From Circinella umbellata (taxonomy: Eukaryota > Mucoromycota > Mucoromycetes > Mucorales > Lichtheimiaceae): a DNA stretch of 64,000 bases. The notes beneath the pieces were generated by a model. The model saw nothing but the letters and a program-made list of their open reading frames with translations, did no database searches and was not told where the DNA came from. Both the position numbers and the translations under genes were made by a program. Positions 35,507-46,515 of this stretch are shown here, piece after piece; the first letter of the stretch is position 1, and each line of letters starts with the position of its first letter. Location of the stretch: positions 496,001-560,000 of the forward strand of contig JAIWNF010000011.1 in the NCBI GenBank assembly GCA_025093555.1. Direction: 5' to 3'.

Positions 35507-36799
35507 CTACACCATAATGTCATGGCTATCTAACCAACTAGTGCCAACAGGCCATAGTATAGTTACTATAACCTTGGCCGGTCCCCTATGTAAAAGATAT
35601 ATATATTGAGTATGGGTCAGTTGCATAAAGACTGATATGATATTTATTCTATAGAAAAAAACCTTCTTACCGATTAATAGGATATTGCTTGGTAAGTTTC
35701 TTTGTGAACGTGGTAGATTTAAAATTGACAAATAAATGGCACCGCAACTATAAGAAGGATCATTCTCGAAGGGGGAAAACCTATCATTATCTCCAACTTA
35801 GTATACACTCAAATACATCATCATTAATTTTCAATTTTTTTTATTTGAAAAGAAAATATAGGTATTACCAGTCAACATTTAATGCGAATTGGATCGAATG
35901 CTTATCATCAATAAATGTTTCGCCATTGTCACCTTTTATCTCGCTCCATATTTCACCGTCGTATCATAATAAACACCATTTGTTTGCTCTTGATATCTCC
36001 ATGCATTGATTTGCTTATAAAAATTGGATCGTCGAAACATTATCTGTAATCCTTCAATGACAGAATGGTAAGGGTATTCCTTTAACTGCTGATTTCTTTT
36101 ACACAATCCATTTTTGAAAAGCTGTTCATTGCATAGCTTTGCAGACCAAGCAGATGATGGATGATATGGAAATTCAGTGTGATGACATAACGTTTGTTGG
36201 TTTGCAAGTAGCACATCAAGAGTATATATTTTATGACATTTTTTGCAGGTAACATATCGTCTTAAACCCTCTTCAAAAACATCAACACCCATATGCTGAC
36301 GAAGGATCGACAGCTTTTTTGGTAATTTAGGACAAGAGGTATTAGTGTAGGAGAGGATTACGTTTATAAATGCCATTAGTATCTCGGCAGTGACTTCCGA
36401 CAGGTATTGTCTTTGAAACAAGATAATAAAAAGACCGATGAACATGTACAACTTGTCGAATGTTGGTACAGGCTCTATAATGTGAAAATACGATTTAATA
36501 AATAATTGAAATAAAAAACAGATATAAATAACCGCACCTTCATCTATAAAATTATTATTATCATCTGTTTCAGTGGAATTCTCTTGACTATTTAATAGAT
36601 CAACTTCTACTGATAGTTCCCCATCTTTAAAATCATAATCGTCAAAATGAGTAAAAGCCTCACGAAAACTCCATTTCCTAGACACAACCTTGAGAAAGTA
36701 TTCTTTTCCAGGATCTGATACGTTAGGCGAATTCATGTGGTAACGAAAAAAAGATGAGGCACCTGCAAAACAAACATCAGCATCGAATTGTCCAGACAA
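35507..36799 (-). pseudogene. Plavaka/CACTA-like transposase fragment, decayed
   Basis: Read leftward from ATG 36799. After an acidic N-terminal exon and an intron (about 36475-36535) comes a zinc-finger-like block C-x-x-C-H-K-I-Y ... C-H-H-T-E-F-P-Y-H-P, then a Y-D-G-E-I-W-S-E segment followed by F-A-L-N-V-D-W. The latter is reached only after a frameshift near 35945. A further exon around 35650-35730 carries G-A-I-Y-L-S-I-L-N-L-P-R. These blocks in this order occur in the first half of Tnp2/Plavaka-type transposases. The later DDE region is not visible, so the gene is truncated as well as frameshifted. Confidence 0.6.
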
Positions 36800-36825
36800 A
36801 TTTTGTTTTATTCAGGACAGCAATC

Positions 36826-37602
36826 AAAAGTCGTGCCATCCTGCGGTCGTGTCATCCCCCCATAATTTGACTCCGCTGTCTTCGGTCAAGCCTTACTATC
36901 CTACCGTTTTCAATAACTGCCCATTGACACTTAATATTATGATATACGAGCTTCATAATAATAGGATCACCTTTGTGTATAGATGATAGATTATTCTTAT
37001 TGATCAGGTAACTAATAATGAATATCTTTTACTTAAACCCTCTTTACCAATGTAAGTAATACTTTTGATTAATGGAAGTACATGATATGCATGTCAACTT
37101 GACTTATACATTATTACAATTCCAAATATGACTTTTGGGAAATAGTTTATCTTATAGGTACACATTTGGTCTTTTTTATCTTTTTTTTAATAGTTATTGT
37201 ACTTATTTTATGGTTTTTTACTACTAACATTTATATTATTTTTAAATTTTTCCTTTAGTAAAAAGATTTAATCAACTTTTGCATTATTTATCATTTTATT
37301 TCACTCTTGTTATAGTTTTATACTCTATTTATATAAATTAATGTTATTTTTAATTCATCATGTGCTTTTAGTAAGTTGAATAAGTTAATTTATTATCATT
37401 ATACTACTGTACCAAAAGAAAAGTATTTAAAACAAAACAAAAGCACCGGCTTTTTCAACGTCATTATATATTGGAAAATATTATTTATGCAAAGACACAA
37501 CTTTCACGGCAGGGCAGGGTATCAATGGCACGACCAAGTACAGTGGAATAAAATAAACGCAGTCATGGGGGGATGGCACGACCGCAGGATGGCACGACTT
37601 TT
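36826..37602. mobile_element. nested 777-bp MITE-like element with 38-bp terminal inverted repeats
   Basis: Bases 36826-36863 (starting AAAAGTCGTGCCATCCTGCG) match the reverse complement of 37565-37602 with one mismatch in 38. A further copy of ATGGCACGACC lies internally near 37526. No coding frame belongs to it. No clear target-site duplication is seen (CAATC on the left, AGTAC on the right). It begins 27 bp upstream of the start of the Plavaka-like pseudogene, so the two may also share an end. Confidence 0.75.
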
Positions 37603-37652
37603 AGTACCTGCCATTTACATGACATTATTCTTTTTAAAGCTGCAACGCTCTT

Positions 37653-38144
37653 CTGGCTCCCTCTCTTTGATTGGTCGAGTGTGATGGTTACATTCTGCCA
37701 TATTGCTCATGCGTTGACTCTGTATTCTTGGTTTTATTGTACTCTTGACCCATGATTTCGGGTTAAGTCGCTGTGTATTTTGCATCTCCATTCTTCCTGG
37801 TGGAAGTCTGCTGGTGGTCTGTGATAGTTGAATATTATTCTTTCTGTCTCCTTACTACATTTCCGTCTTTTCCTGTTCATGACTTGCCCTTCCAGTTTTC
37901 TTTTTTTAAGCTGCTAGGGGTTGGTACATCCAAAATTCAGACATATTCTCATGGGCATACTTTGGTCTATGATACAACACACTTGGCCGACCTATTGTCT
38001 TAGGTGAAGTTGATAACAAATACTTTATGATGACGAATGTATAATAGTTCATTCACTTTTTTTTGTCTTTATTATTAGGAACATCTCACAATGTGCTCTT
38101 ACACTAGTTTGGCTCCCTCTCTTTGGTTGGTCGAGTGTGATGGT
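37653..38144 (+). repeat. direct repeat pair, 36 bp each
   Basis: Bases 37653-37688 and 38109-38144 agree at 34 of 36 positions (both contain GGCTCCCTCTCTTTG and TTGGTCGAGTGTGATGG), 456 bp apart, within the right part of the nest. They could be subterminal repeats, or target duplications left by a lost insertion. Confidence 0.75.
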
Positions 38145-38281
38145 CCAGTTAATGTACATTATACCCATAATTTTATACCTGACACCACAAATTCACCATT
38201 ATCTCTACATATTCATCCACATTATAATCATATACCGTATATTTTACTAAATATCTTCAGAAAAAACCAATGTAGAATAGC

Positions 38282-38461
38282 TGTAGTAGTTAGTCTATCC
38301 TCTTAGTTGTATCTCGATATATTTCTTTTATTTTTATAAAAATTGATTTGTACGACACTATTTTTTTTGTAAGATGCGACACTCTTTTCTAAAAAAACTA
38401 TACGACACTGTTTTTTTAAAAAGGTGCGACACTTTAAGTTTTTTTCGTGCGACATCATTTT
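38282..38461 (-). repeat. right terminal inverted repeat, GTGTCG-rich
   Basis: Inverted copy of 32391-32568, with the same TGCGAC/TACGAC motifs on the plus strand and the same internal block ending CTGTAGTAGTTAGTC. Differences are a handful of substitutions and A-run lengths. Confidence 0.9.
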
Positions 38462-38497
38462 GGCAAAACAAAAAAAGAAAGAGGTAAAATTTATCAT

Positions 38498-40021
38498 TTA
38501 AGCACTTAAAATTACTTCTCGTACAAGACGTCTTCTTTCAAGATTCCATTCATCCACCTTTGAACCATATTGAATAATTGCTTCGGTTTTGATATCCATA
38601 TTCTCCAAAAGTCTTGCATCACACCATTTCAATAAATCAGTTAAACTCTGTCGAACATCCCAAAGGTATCTTTGCATTGGTGAATAAAAAACTCCAGTAT
38701 CATCTGCTTCTTTTTTATATCTATTATAATATTTTTTTAATGAGTTAGTTTATCTTCACTACCCTTTCACACACACACATACACACACACACACACACAT
38801 ATATATAATATTTTTTTTCGTATATAATACACAATTTAACTTACTCAATAGGAGCTGGAATACCAGGAAGTTCAGGGTATAATTCTCGGGCTGATTTCAA
38901 AGCATCAAAAGCAGGTTGTGGGAAAAAGACTTGACCTTCAGTAAGTGTTTTATTATCATTAGATTGTCGAAGATCAACAATAGATTCAAGTAAAGACATA
39001 TCAGCAGTTTTAATTAATTCAATGACTTGTTCAAGCTTTTCATCTGCTTCAGTGATCTATTGATATAATAATTAAAAAAGATTAACTTTTTATATTCTTT
39101 GTCCTTCTTTTTTTTAAAAAATAATAATAACCAACATACCTTTTGAATAATAGCTTTATTGGTGTCAACTTGATCTCTTAATTCTTTTTCAGTTGGGAAA
39201 TCACTCTGTTTGAAAATCTAGTTGATAATAGTAATAAATGAGTGGATGGATTTTATCTTGAGCACTTATTTTATATTTTTCTACTTACACTGTCCAGCAG
39301 TTCTGTTAATTCTTCACGATAATTTTGTAAAGATCGATGATCAACAGAAATCTTTTCATGCTATAAAATTATAATAATAAGGCCTTGTTAGTTTTTCCAT
39401 TTCTCTTTTATTGTTCGTCTTCCCTCAATATATAACACGATTATTATTATTATTATAAAAGCTTACAGGCTCTTCAATTTCACGAATTCTTTCATTGGCT
39501 TCAGCAAGTTTCTTTTCAGATCCTTCTACAAGAACTGTAGATTTTTTGATCCCTTCAATACAACGTTGTCTTTCAGCTGCAACTTCACACTATATTGTAA
39601 GTATTATAAATAATTTAGCAAATAGAATAAATGTCATTATCCCATATGATTTTTAAGAGAAATAATTTTACTTACAGTTAACCAATGCATAAACCACTGT
39701 AATGACCAACTTTCAAGACTTTTTTGATCATTTTGCCACATTTCTCTATTTTTATCCATATATTCCCTCCAACATATCAGTAAACAACTTCTCGTTATAT
39801 ACTTAACCGTTCCTCTATTAAATAATAATAAACAAAAAAAAAACGTACAATTTTGCATTTGCTTCCTTTACTTCTTTTTCTATAGGTTGACGAAGGATCT
39901 TCAATTTACGAATGGTAACACGACCTTCTTCAAAAGGTTTTTCAACATGAGCTACACCAGCAACAGCATGAGACAGATCGTCAATGGATGAAATAGAATC
40001 TTCAGCTAATGATCTTGACAT
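38498..40021 (-). CDS. coiled-coil protein of unknown function
   Basis: Seven minus-strand exons: 39849-40021, 39676-39766, 39467-39589, 39289-39360, 39140-39217, 38845-39056 and 38498-38720; 323 aa. Most of the protein is charged helix with heptad-like spacing of Leu/Ile (about residues 35-60 and 90-210). W-S-L-Q-W-F-M-H-W-L near 75-85 is unusually aromatic. The C-terminal third has short conserved-looking segments (P-E-L-P-G-I-P-A-P-I, W-D-V-R-Q-S-L-T-D-L-L-K-W). No family is recognised; a structural or adaptor role is a guess. Exon 2 uses a GAG acceptor, the least certain junction. The stop codon is 36 bp from the right end of the transposon nest, so the 3' UTR and terminator must lie in transposon sequence. 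Confidence 0.78.
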
Positions 40022-40354
40022 TATAGATTAAATATACAGGAACCCGGGTAAAAATAATAATAAAAAGGAAAGAAGAAAGCCGTTTTAAAAAAAAAGCTTA
40101 AAATCCGAAATATGGATTCTCCTTTTTTTTCTTTCACTTTTGAATATTCCTCATTAGGTTTGGGCTTCCCACACCCAACCCTTTAAAACACAACAAAGCA
40201 GCAGAAACAGATTGGATGGGATAATATAACCTTTTCTTTTTTTGGATTTCTTTCTTTTTTCCCATGGAAAAAATATCTCCGAGAAATTAGAACAAAATTC
40301 ACATGAGTCTTTTTTATTAAGTAAGCTAAAAAATGGTGTAACAACCTTAATTTT
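40022..40354. other. intergenic between the coiled-coil gene and PUS1
   Basis: Short AT-rich spacer with poly-T runs: promoter side of the coiled-coil gene and 3' side of PUS1. No gene seen. Confidence 0.45.
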
Positions 40355-42292
40355 TTATTTCAAATAGATCACTGATTCAGAAGGAATGACACCCTTTTCA
40401 TTAATATAGTTGAATGCTGGTCCGACTTGTGAATCAATCATTAACATAAAGTTATCGAATCTATGTATAAATAATTAAAATATATCAGGGATATATGTCT
40501 CTATAATGGACTTTTTTTTATCAGGAACTTACGTTTGATCCATTTGATCCGTTTCAAAAATCTTGGAATAAATCCATTGTTGTTTGAATAAACTCATTTC
40601 GTTCTATCATGTGATGAGATAATGATTATTTTAAAAATTGAAAAGATCAGAATTGGAGGGGCAAAAAAAAAAAAGAAGAAAGCGAAATATATAGTATACC
40701 TTGAATTTATCAAAGCGAATTGGTTCACGATCTGATCTATTTTCAACTCGTTGGTTATAATGATCAAATAATGGTTGATCTAGTAATAAACCTAATGCTG
40801 GTGCTTTAGGAATATTGATTTTAGTTTCTTCAAATGATCTATCAATAATCGATAATGGAGAATCACTACGGGCAACAAGCATTGCCATGGCTACCAAAAA
40901 AATAAAAAATAAAGATCATTAATTTTTCTTTTTGCAATAACAAAAATCCAGTAAACCACAAAAAAAAAAGATAAGATCATACAGATCATTTTTCGAATTT
41001 GGTGCAACATGAATGATTGACCACGTAATTTGACACTTATCCATTCGATTCCTTGAGATAAACTTGGTTCATTGATTTGGATATTCATCATATGACGATT
41101 GGCACTCGGATCTTTATAAGCACGAGCAATAGTATAATTATGAAAGTTGTGTGTGCCTTTAAACATTTCCATTGCTTCCTTGAATTTTTCATATCGTTTT
41201 GAATCTATTCTATAATTATTATTTTTAAGTGTAAACTCGTCATAGGGTCTTGGTTCAATATATCCTGCAACTGCATTTCTATCATTATCTGGTGGAGCTA
41301 TTCTAATATCAGATGGAAATTCGCGTCTTGATTTCATCGGTTTGGGTGATGATGGTGGCATCAATGCATATGTAGGTAACCAATATTCGTATTCTCTTGC
41401 GTTGCACGAATTTTTAGCATGGAATGAGCCCATGACATGCGAATAGCCTATAATAAAAAAAAAACCAGAATATCATAATCAACATTTCAGCAAATAAATT
41501 AATCAAATCTTTCTTGTAAACAAAAATCATTGTATAATATATATATATATATATATATATCTGTATCTAACCCCAAACGCGTATTTGTTCTGGTAAATAA
41601 GAATTGATTTTTTCAACAATATTTGGATCTTGAACAATCATTTTTAATGATACAATATTTCCTACAGCATGAACCCCTTTATCTGTTCGAGCTGCTCTAT
41701 TCAATTGAACCTAAACATAAATATTATATATTATCAGTAGGAGGGTATATGATTGTTTCCATAACGACATATAAATGTCTTGGATTATCTTTTATTATAA
41801 ACAAGGTACAATTACCTTTTTTGGATCTGATGAATTGAGATTAGAAATAGCACCAGCTTTACATAATGCTTCAAATAAAGTTTGTTCAATTGAATTCACT
41901 GTCGGGTTCCTATTTTTTTTTTAATAACCCAACACACCCCACAAAAAACAGTTATTTTCTTTTCTTTTGTGGTAAAAGTTGACTAATGAATCAATTTACC
42001 ATTGCATGCCCTGGTATCCTGCACCATTAAATCCTAAATAAAGTGCCACTTTTTTCTTTGGTAATCTCGGTTCCTGAGTAATATTACTAGTAGTAGTAGT
42101 AGTAGTAGTAGATATAACTGTTTCACCTTCCACTTTACGACAATGTTCTTTAAAATGTTCACGTCGTTCCTGTTTTGTTTTTATACGTTTTGAATGACGT
42201 ATTGGAACTTCTGAACTACTCCATCGACGTATATTACTAAGGAAATGACCATTACAAATAGTATATTTAAATATATTATGTTTATAGAACAT
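40355..42292 (-). CDS. PUS1: tRNA pseudouridine synthase, TruA/PUS1 family
   Basis: Seven minus-strand exons: 42000-42292, 41816-41909, 41572-41710, 40983-41447, 40700-40890, 40533-40603 and 40355-40460; 452 aa. K-K-V-A-L-Y-L-G-F-N-G-A-G-Y-Q-G-M-Q opens the catalytic fold. The catalytic Asp is residue 139 in A-A-R-T-D-K-G-V-H-A. The motif F-M-L-H-Q-I-R-K-M-I closes the active site near residue 325. PUS1 makes pseudouridine at several tRNA positions and in U2 snRNA. The basic, hydrophobic N-terminal 40 residues could be a mitochondrial presequence; PUS1 is known to be dual-targeted in other organisms. The third donor is GTTAGA, slightly off consensus, and intron 3 contains an AT dinucleotide run. 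Confidence 0.93.
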
Positions 42293-42757
42293 GATACTTT
42301 TGAAACAAAAAAATCATAAAAAAAAAGCCAAAAATAAAGCGGCGAGTAAGTAAAAAAAAAAGAAGAAAAGGAGAGTTGTTTCGGTGGCTTTGCAACAATC
42401 AACTATAGTGAATTAAATGAATTGAAAAGTATTATGAACAAGCATGTAATTCTTTCTATCATGTATATAGTTACGATATCTACTTTATTATTATTATTTT
42501 CAATAGACTCTTTTGATATCGTCTTACCGCAAAATTATATGCAGCAATGACTAGATTGTTGTCAACTGCACGAAATATGATTGGCTATTACAAATTCACA
42601 CCATCTATCACAAGAGTCATTTTTTGTCTTGCGGAGATCCTTTATTTTTAACTAACAGCTACAAAAAGAACAAAAGGGGTCAAGTTACAATTCTCTTTTT
42701 TTTCTTGTTCTTGTTCTTATTCTTGTTCTTGTTTTGTGTTTTTGTGGGGTTGAACAA
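42293..42757. promoter_or_regulatory. divergent promoter between PUS1 and aspartate kinase
   Basis: The two starts point away from each other across 465 bp. The kinase side has repeated TTCTTGTTCTTG pyrimidine stretches just before its ATG. No GCN4-like TGACTC box was recognised. Confidence 0.4.
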
Positions 42758-44696
42758 ATGCATATGACACCAAAGCAACTTCGTCAGAATTCAAGCGACT
42801 TGCCATGGGTTGTTCAAAAATATGGAGGAACAAGTGTTGGCAAGTTCTTAGAGACTATTGCTACTAATATCGTTCCGTAAGTTTATTCTGTTCTTTTTTT
42901 TTAATATTACTATTTGGAACATTTCTAGAACACAGAAAAAAAAAAAAAAAAAACTCTGAATTTACATTATATAAATTTCATCATTGATAGTTCATACTTG
43001 GAAACCAATCGAGTTGTTATTGTATGTTCAGCAAGAAGTGGGGAAACTAAAGAAAAAGGAACAACTAACCAGTAAGTAACAAAAATAATGATAAAAAAAA
43101 CTAGCTGTCAAAAAATAAATAATATATGAAATTATTAAACCCCAATATCGAAAATATGAACATATAGATTATTACGTGCAGCTGAAGAAGCATTAACACC
43201 AGGATCCAATAAACATTTGGATATTGTTAAAGAGTTATTGTCAGACCATCTTAGCGCTGCTAAAGCACTTGTTAAAAACCAAATAATTCTTGAAAAATTA
43301 GAAGCACAAATTCAAAAAGATTGTATGAAACTTCGATCATTTCTTCAAGCTGCAGAGGTAATATAGAAGAGTGTAATTTTTAGGAGAGGATGAGATCATT
43401 TCATTCAGAATATATAATTTTTGACTCATTATGAATTGATATGAAATTTTAGATTATTGAAGAAATTTCTCCAAGATCAAGAGATATTATTGCTGGTATT
43501 GGTGAATTACTTTCATGTAGTATTGTCACAGCTGTTTTACAAGATAAAGGAATTGATAGTCAACTTGTTTGTTTAAACAATATTATTGATCGTGAATTTG
43601 AAGTATTGGATCAAGAATTTTATGATTATTTATCTCAACGATTAGGTGATATTGTTCGTCAATGTGGTAATAAAGTACCCGTTTTGACAGGTAAAACTTT
43701 GGAAACAGAACTCTGGGGTGGATTAGTAAAAAAAAAGGGGGGGGAGGAGGGAGGGGAAAATTCTGTTTATATAAATGTATATATCAATGAGAGTTTGTTA
43801 GGATGAATTAATAATATTTTATGCAAATACGTATAGGTTTCTTTGGAAATGTACCAGGTAGTTTATTAACAGCTATTGGACGTGGATATACTGATTTATG
43901 TGCTGCATTGGCTGCTGTTGGACTGGGTGCTCAAGAATTACAAATTTGGAAAGAAGTGGATGGTGTATTTACAGCTGATCCACGTAAAGTACCCGATGCA
44001 AGATTATTAGCTAACATTACACCTGAAGAAGCAGCTGAACTCACTTATTATGGATCCGAAGTCATTCATCCATTTACTATGGAACAAGTGATCCGAGCCG
44101 AAATTCCTATTCGAATCAAAAATGTAGAAAACCCTGCAGGATCAGGTACTATCATTTATCCTGAAGATCAAAAGATAATTCAAGAATTGGATACAACCAA
44201 TTTAGATCTTTTACATACAAAATTACCTACGGCTGTTACTATCAAGGATAACATTTGTGTGTTGAACGTTCATTCAAATCGAAAGAACGTGAGTCATGGT
44301 TTCTTGGCCAAAATTTTTGCTACATTGGATGAATATGGTGTGGTTGTAGATTTAATTTCAACATCTGAAGTGCATGTGTCAATGGCTCTTGGATCGGATA
44401 TGGTACAAGCTAATCTGGATAAAGCAATAGCCAATTTGGAAATGTTGGGATCAGTCGATGTTTTACATGATATGGCTATTTTATCACTTGTTGGTAAACA
44501 TATGAAAAATACAATTGGTACAGCTGGTAAAATGTTTACTGCATTAGCATCTGCTGGTGTTAATATTGAAATCATATCGCAGGGCGCATCTGAAATCAAT
44601 ATTTCATGTGTAGTTGATAAAGAAAATGCATTATCAGCAATGAAAGCCATTCATAAAGGTTTACTATCTGTTGAAGCATTACAAGAAATTTTATAG
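42758..44696 (+). CDS. HOM3: aspartate kinase (HOM3-like)
   Basis: Exons 42758-42876, 42991-43071, 43168-43357, 43453-43690 and 43837-44696 encode 495 aa. The kinase motif K-Y-G-G-T-S is at residues 21-26. Later blocks include G-R-G-Y-T-D-L-C-A-A-L and L-Q-I-W-K-E-V-D-G-V-F-T-A-D-P-R. The last 170 residues are two ACT domains (V-D-L-I-S-T-S-E-V-H-V-S and N-I-E-I-I-S-Q-G-A-S-E-I-N-I-S). The enzyme phosphorylates aspartate, the first step towards methionine, threonine and isoleucine. The ACT domains usually give feedback inhibition by threonine. There is no fused homoserine dehydrogenase, as in yeast. ATG at 42758 is followed two codons later by another ATG; either could be used. Confidence 0.95.
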
Positions 44697-44938
44697 AATT
44701 GCTTTTTTTTGTTTATTACTTTTTCCTTTTACATTTGTTTTATTTGTTTATGTTAACACCGTTTATTTTATCTTGCTTTTTATAATTTTTTATTCTTACT
44801 ATTCTCTTCCTTTATCCCCTTCTTTGTTATTACAAATTTGTTTTATATTTGATGGATCATACCCGAGCCTAAATACAATAAATTCCCCCGCCAACATCAC
44901 CATGAATCGCCAATTATTTAGAATGAATTAGTCAATGG

Positions 44939-46515
44939 TTATATGTATATGTTTTCCTCATGATCTTTTTTTTTTTGTGCTTTACCATCAAGACCATTAT
45001 AGTAAAACCAATTTTGAATTGGTAATTCTTTAGCTGAAAGAACTTTAATCATTTCTTGTGCTAAAACACCCCCTACAATTGCAGCAATAGGTGCCATTTC
45101 GGTATCAAGTAAAGATATAGCTTCCCTATATTTTGTTTTGTTTTCAATATGTCATTATATAGATGCTAATAAATCAATGTTTTCTTTTTAGGGAAAAAAG
45201 GAACTTACTTTAATAATTCATCATTAAATAAACTTATATCATTTACACCCATTTGTTCAAGATAATTATTCTTTTTTTCAAGTATTTCTGGAATATCATT
45301 TTCTGATAAAGAACCTTTTTCTTGCTGATATTTAAATAATACTAAGTTGAAAAGAAATCATTTAGTTTTTTTTTTTATTTCTGCTTAATATACATCATAA
45401 TAACTTACCATGAATTATAAAACTAAGTTGTGATAAACGTTTTATTTTTTTCCCTTTTGTTGACCAGTCACTTTTTAATGATTGTTCAAAACTAATATAT
45501 TCTTCTTCACATTGAATTCGTTTTACTTTTGGTTCTTCTCCTGATTTTTTATCTGGAAGACTTTTTCGTTCTCTAAAACAGATAAAAGAATATATCTATT
45601 AATAACCTTAAATATATTATCTTTAGAATACTCTACTTACTCAATATAATTATGTTTAACTAAATCACAAAAGACATAACCAAACCATCCAAATGTATTT
45701 GCAGCATAAAATGGTTTATTCATATTTCTTCGAATGTTGTTTACTCGTTGCTAATAATAATAACATTGATTAGATTTCAAAGTTATAACATTTCATTACA
45801 TAAGCAATTTTATTTTCTAAATTGATAATAATGACAATACTTTACCAAAATGTTAGCTTCTTTATTAAAGAGACATACTATATCAAATTGTGTAAAATAA
45901 TCATCAGTTTTATCAACAATATTATCTTGATCAACAATCACATTGACTCGAGGATTTAATAATTGAATTGCAGTTACTGATGCTTCTGCACGCTTTGAAT
46001 AATTGCATAAATATGTATATATTTTTGTCAGTTAATTCCGCATTATTGGAATATATCTCTTTAGATTCTTCATATATAACACATACATATAGATACATAC
46101 GTTCTTTCCAATATGATTTTCATTTAAAAAGAATTGTGCACCGAGATCTTGTTCTTCAACAATACCATCGTCAAGAAGAGTTATTGAACCAATACCAGCA
46201 AGTGCAATATTTTTACACACTTCGTCACTTAAGGCACGCATGCCAGCGATAAGAACATGAGCATTTCGAATTCTATTTAAAATTACCACTGTTAAATCTA
46301 TATATATATATAACTCTTATAAATGAACTCTGTTGCTAATTCATTTGTTATACCTTTGTTGTGCATCGAGACCCCATAAACGGATCTGACGATCATATAT
46401 TTCTGCTTCGTCTATTCTTTTTTTTAAAAAAAGTTGCTTAATTTAACTTATATAAAGATTTTAAAATCAAGCTGTCAAAAAACTGACCCTGAGTTATGCC
46501 GCTCGTGTTGGACAT
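44939..46515 (-). CDS. AOS1: SUMO-activating enzyme subunit 1 (AOS1/SAE1)
   Basis: Eight minus-strand exons: 46488-46515, 46354-46411, 46101-46272, 45846-45992, 45641-45750, 45409-45572, 45209-45341 and 44939-45125; 332 aa, normal for this subunit. Y-D-R-Q-I-R-L-W-G near residue 16 is the E1 family hallmark, followed by R-N-A-H-V-L-I-A-G-M and L-L-D-D-G-I-V-E-E-Q-D-L-G-A-Q-F-F-L. The C-terminus has P-I-A-A-I-V-G-G-V-L-A-Q-E-M-I-K. No catalytic Cys domain is present, as expected for the non-catalytic partner of UBA2. Together they adenylate SUMO and pass it on to UBC9. NEDD8 E1 ULA1 is a relative, but the length and the first motif fit AOS1 better. Confidence 0.9.

Larger units (their letters stand above)
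32391..38461. mobile_element. composite transposon nest bounded by about 180-bp terminal inverted repeats
   Basis: The two outer arms (32391-32568 and 38282-38461) are near-identical inverted copies enclosing 6.07 kb. Inside are one apparently intact minus-strand gene (32890-33584), Harbinger-type remnants (33778-35132), a decayed Plavaka/CACTA-like transposase (35507-36799) and a 777-bp nested element (36826-37602). Several families are mixed and most genes are broken, so this looks like an element that received later insertions. No convincing target-site duplication is visible: bases before 32391 read CAGATC and those after 38461 read GGCAAA. Confidence 0.8.
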
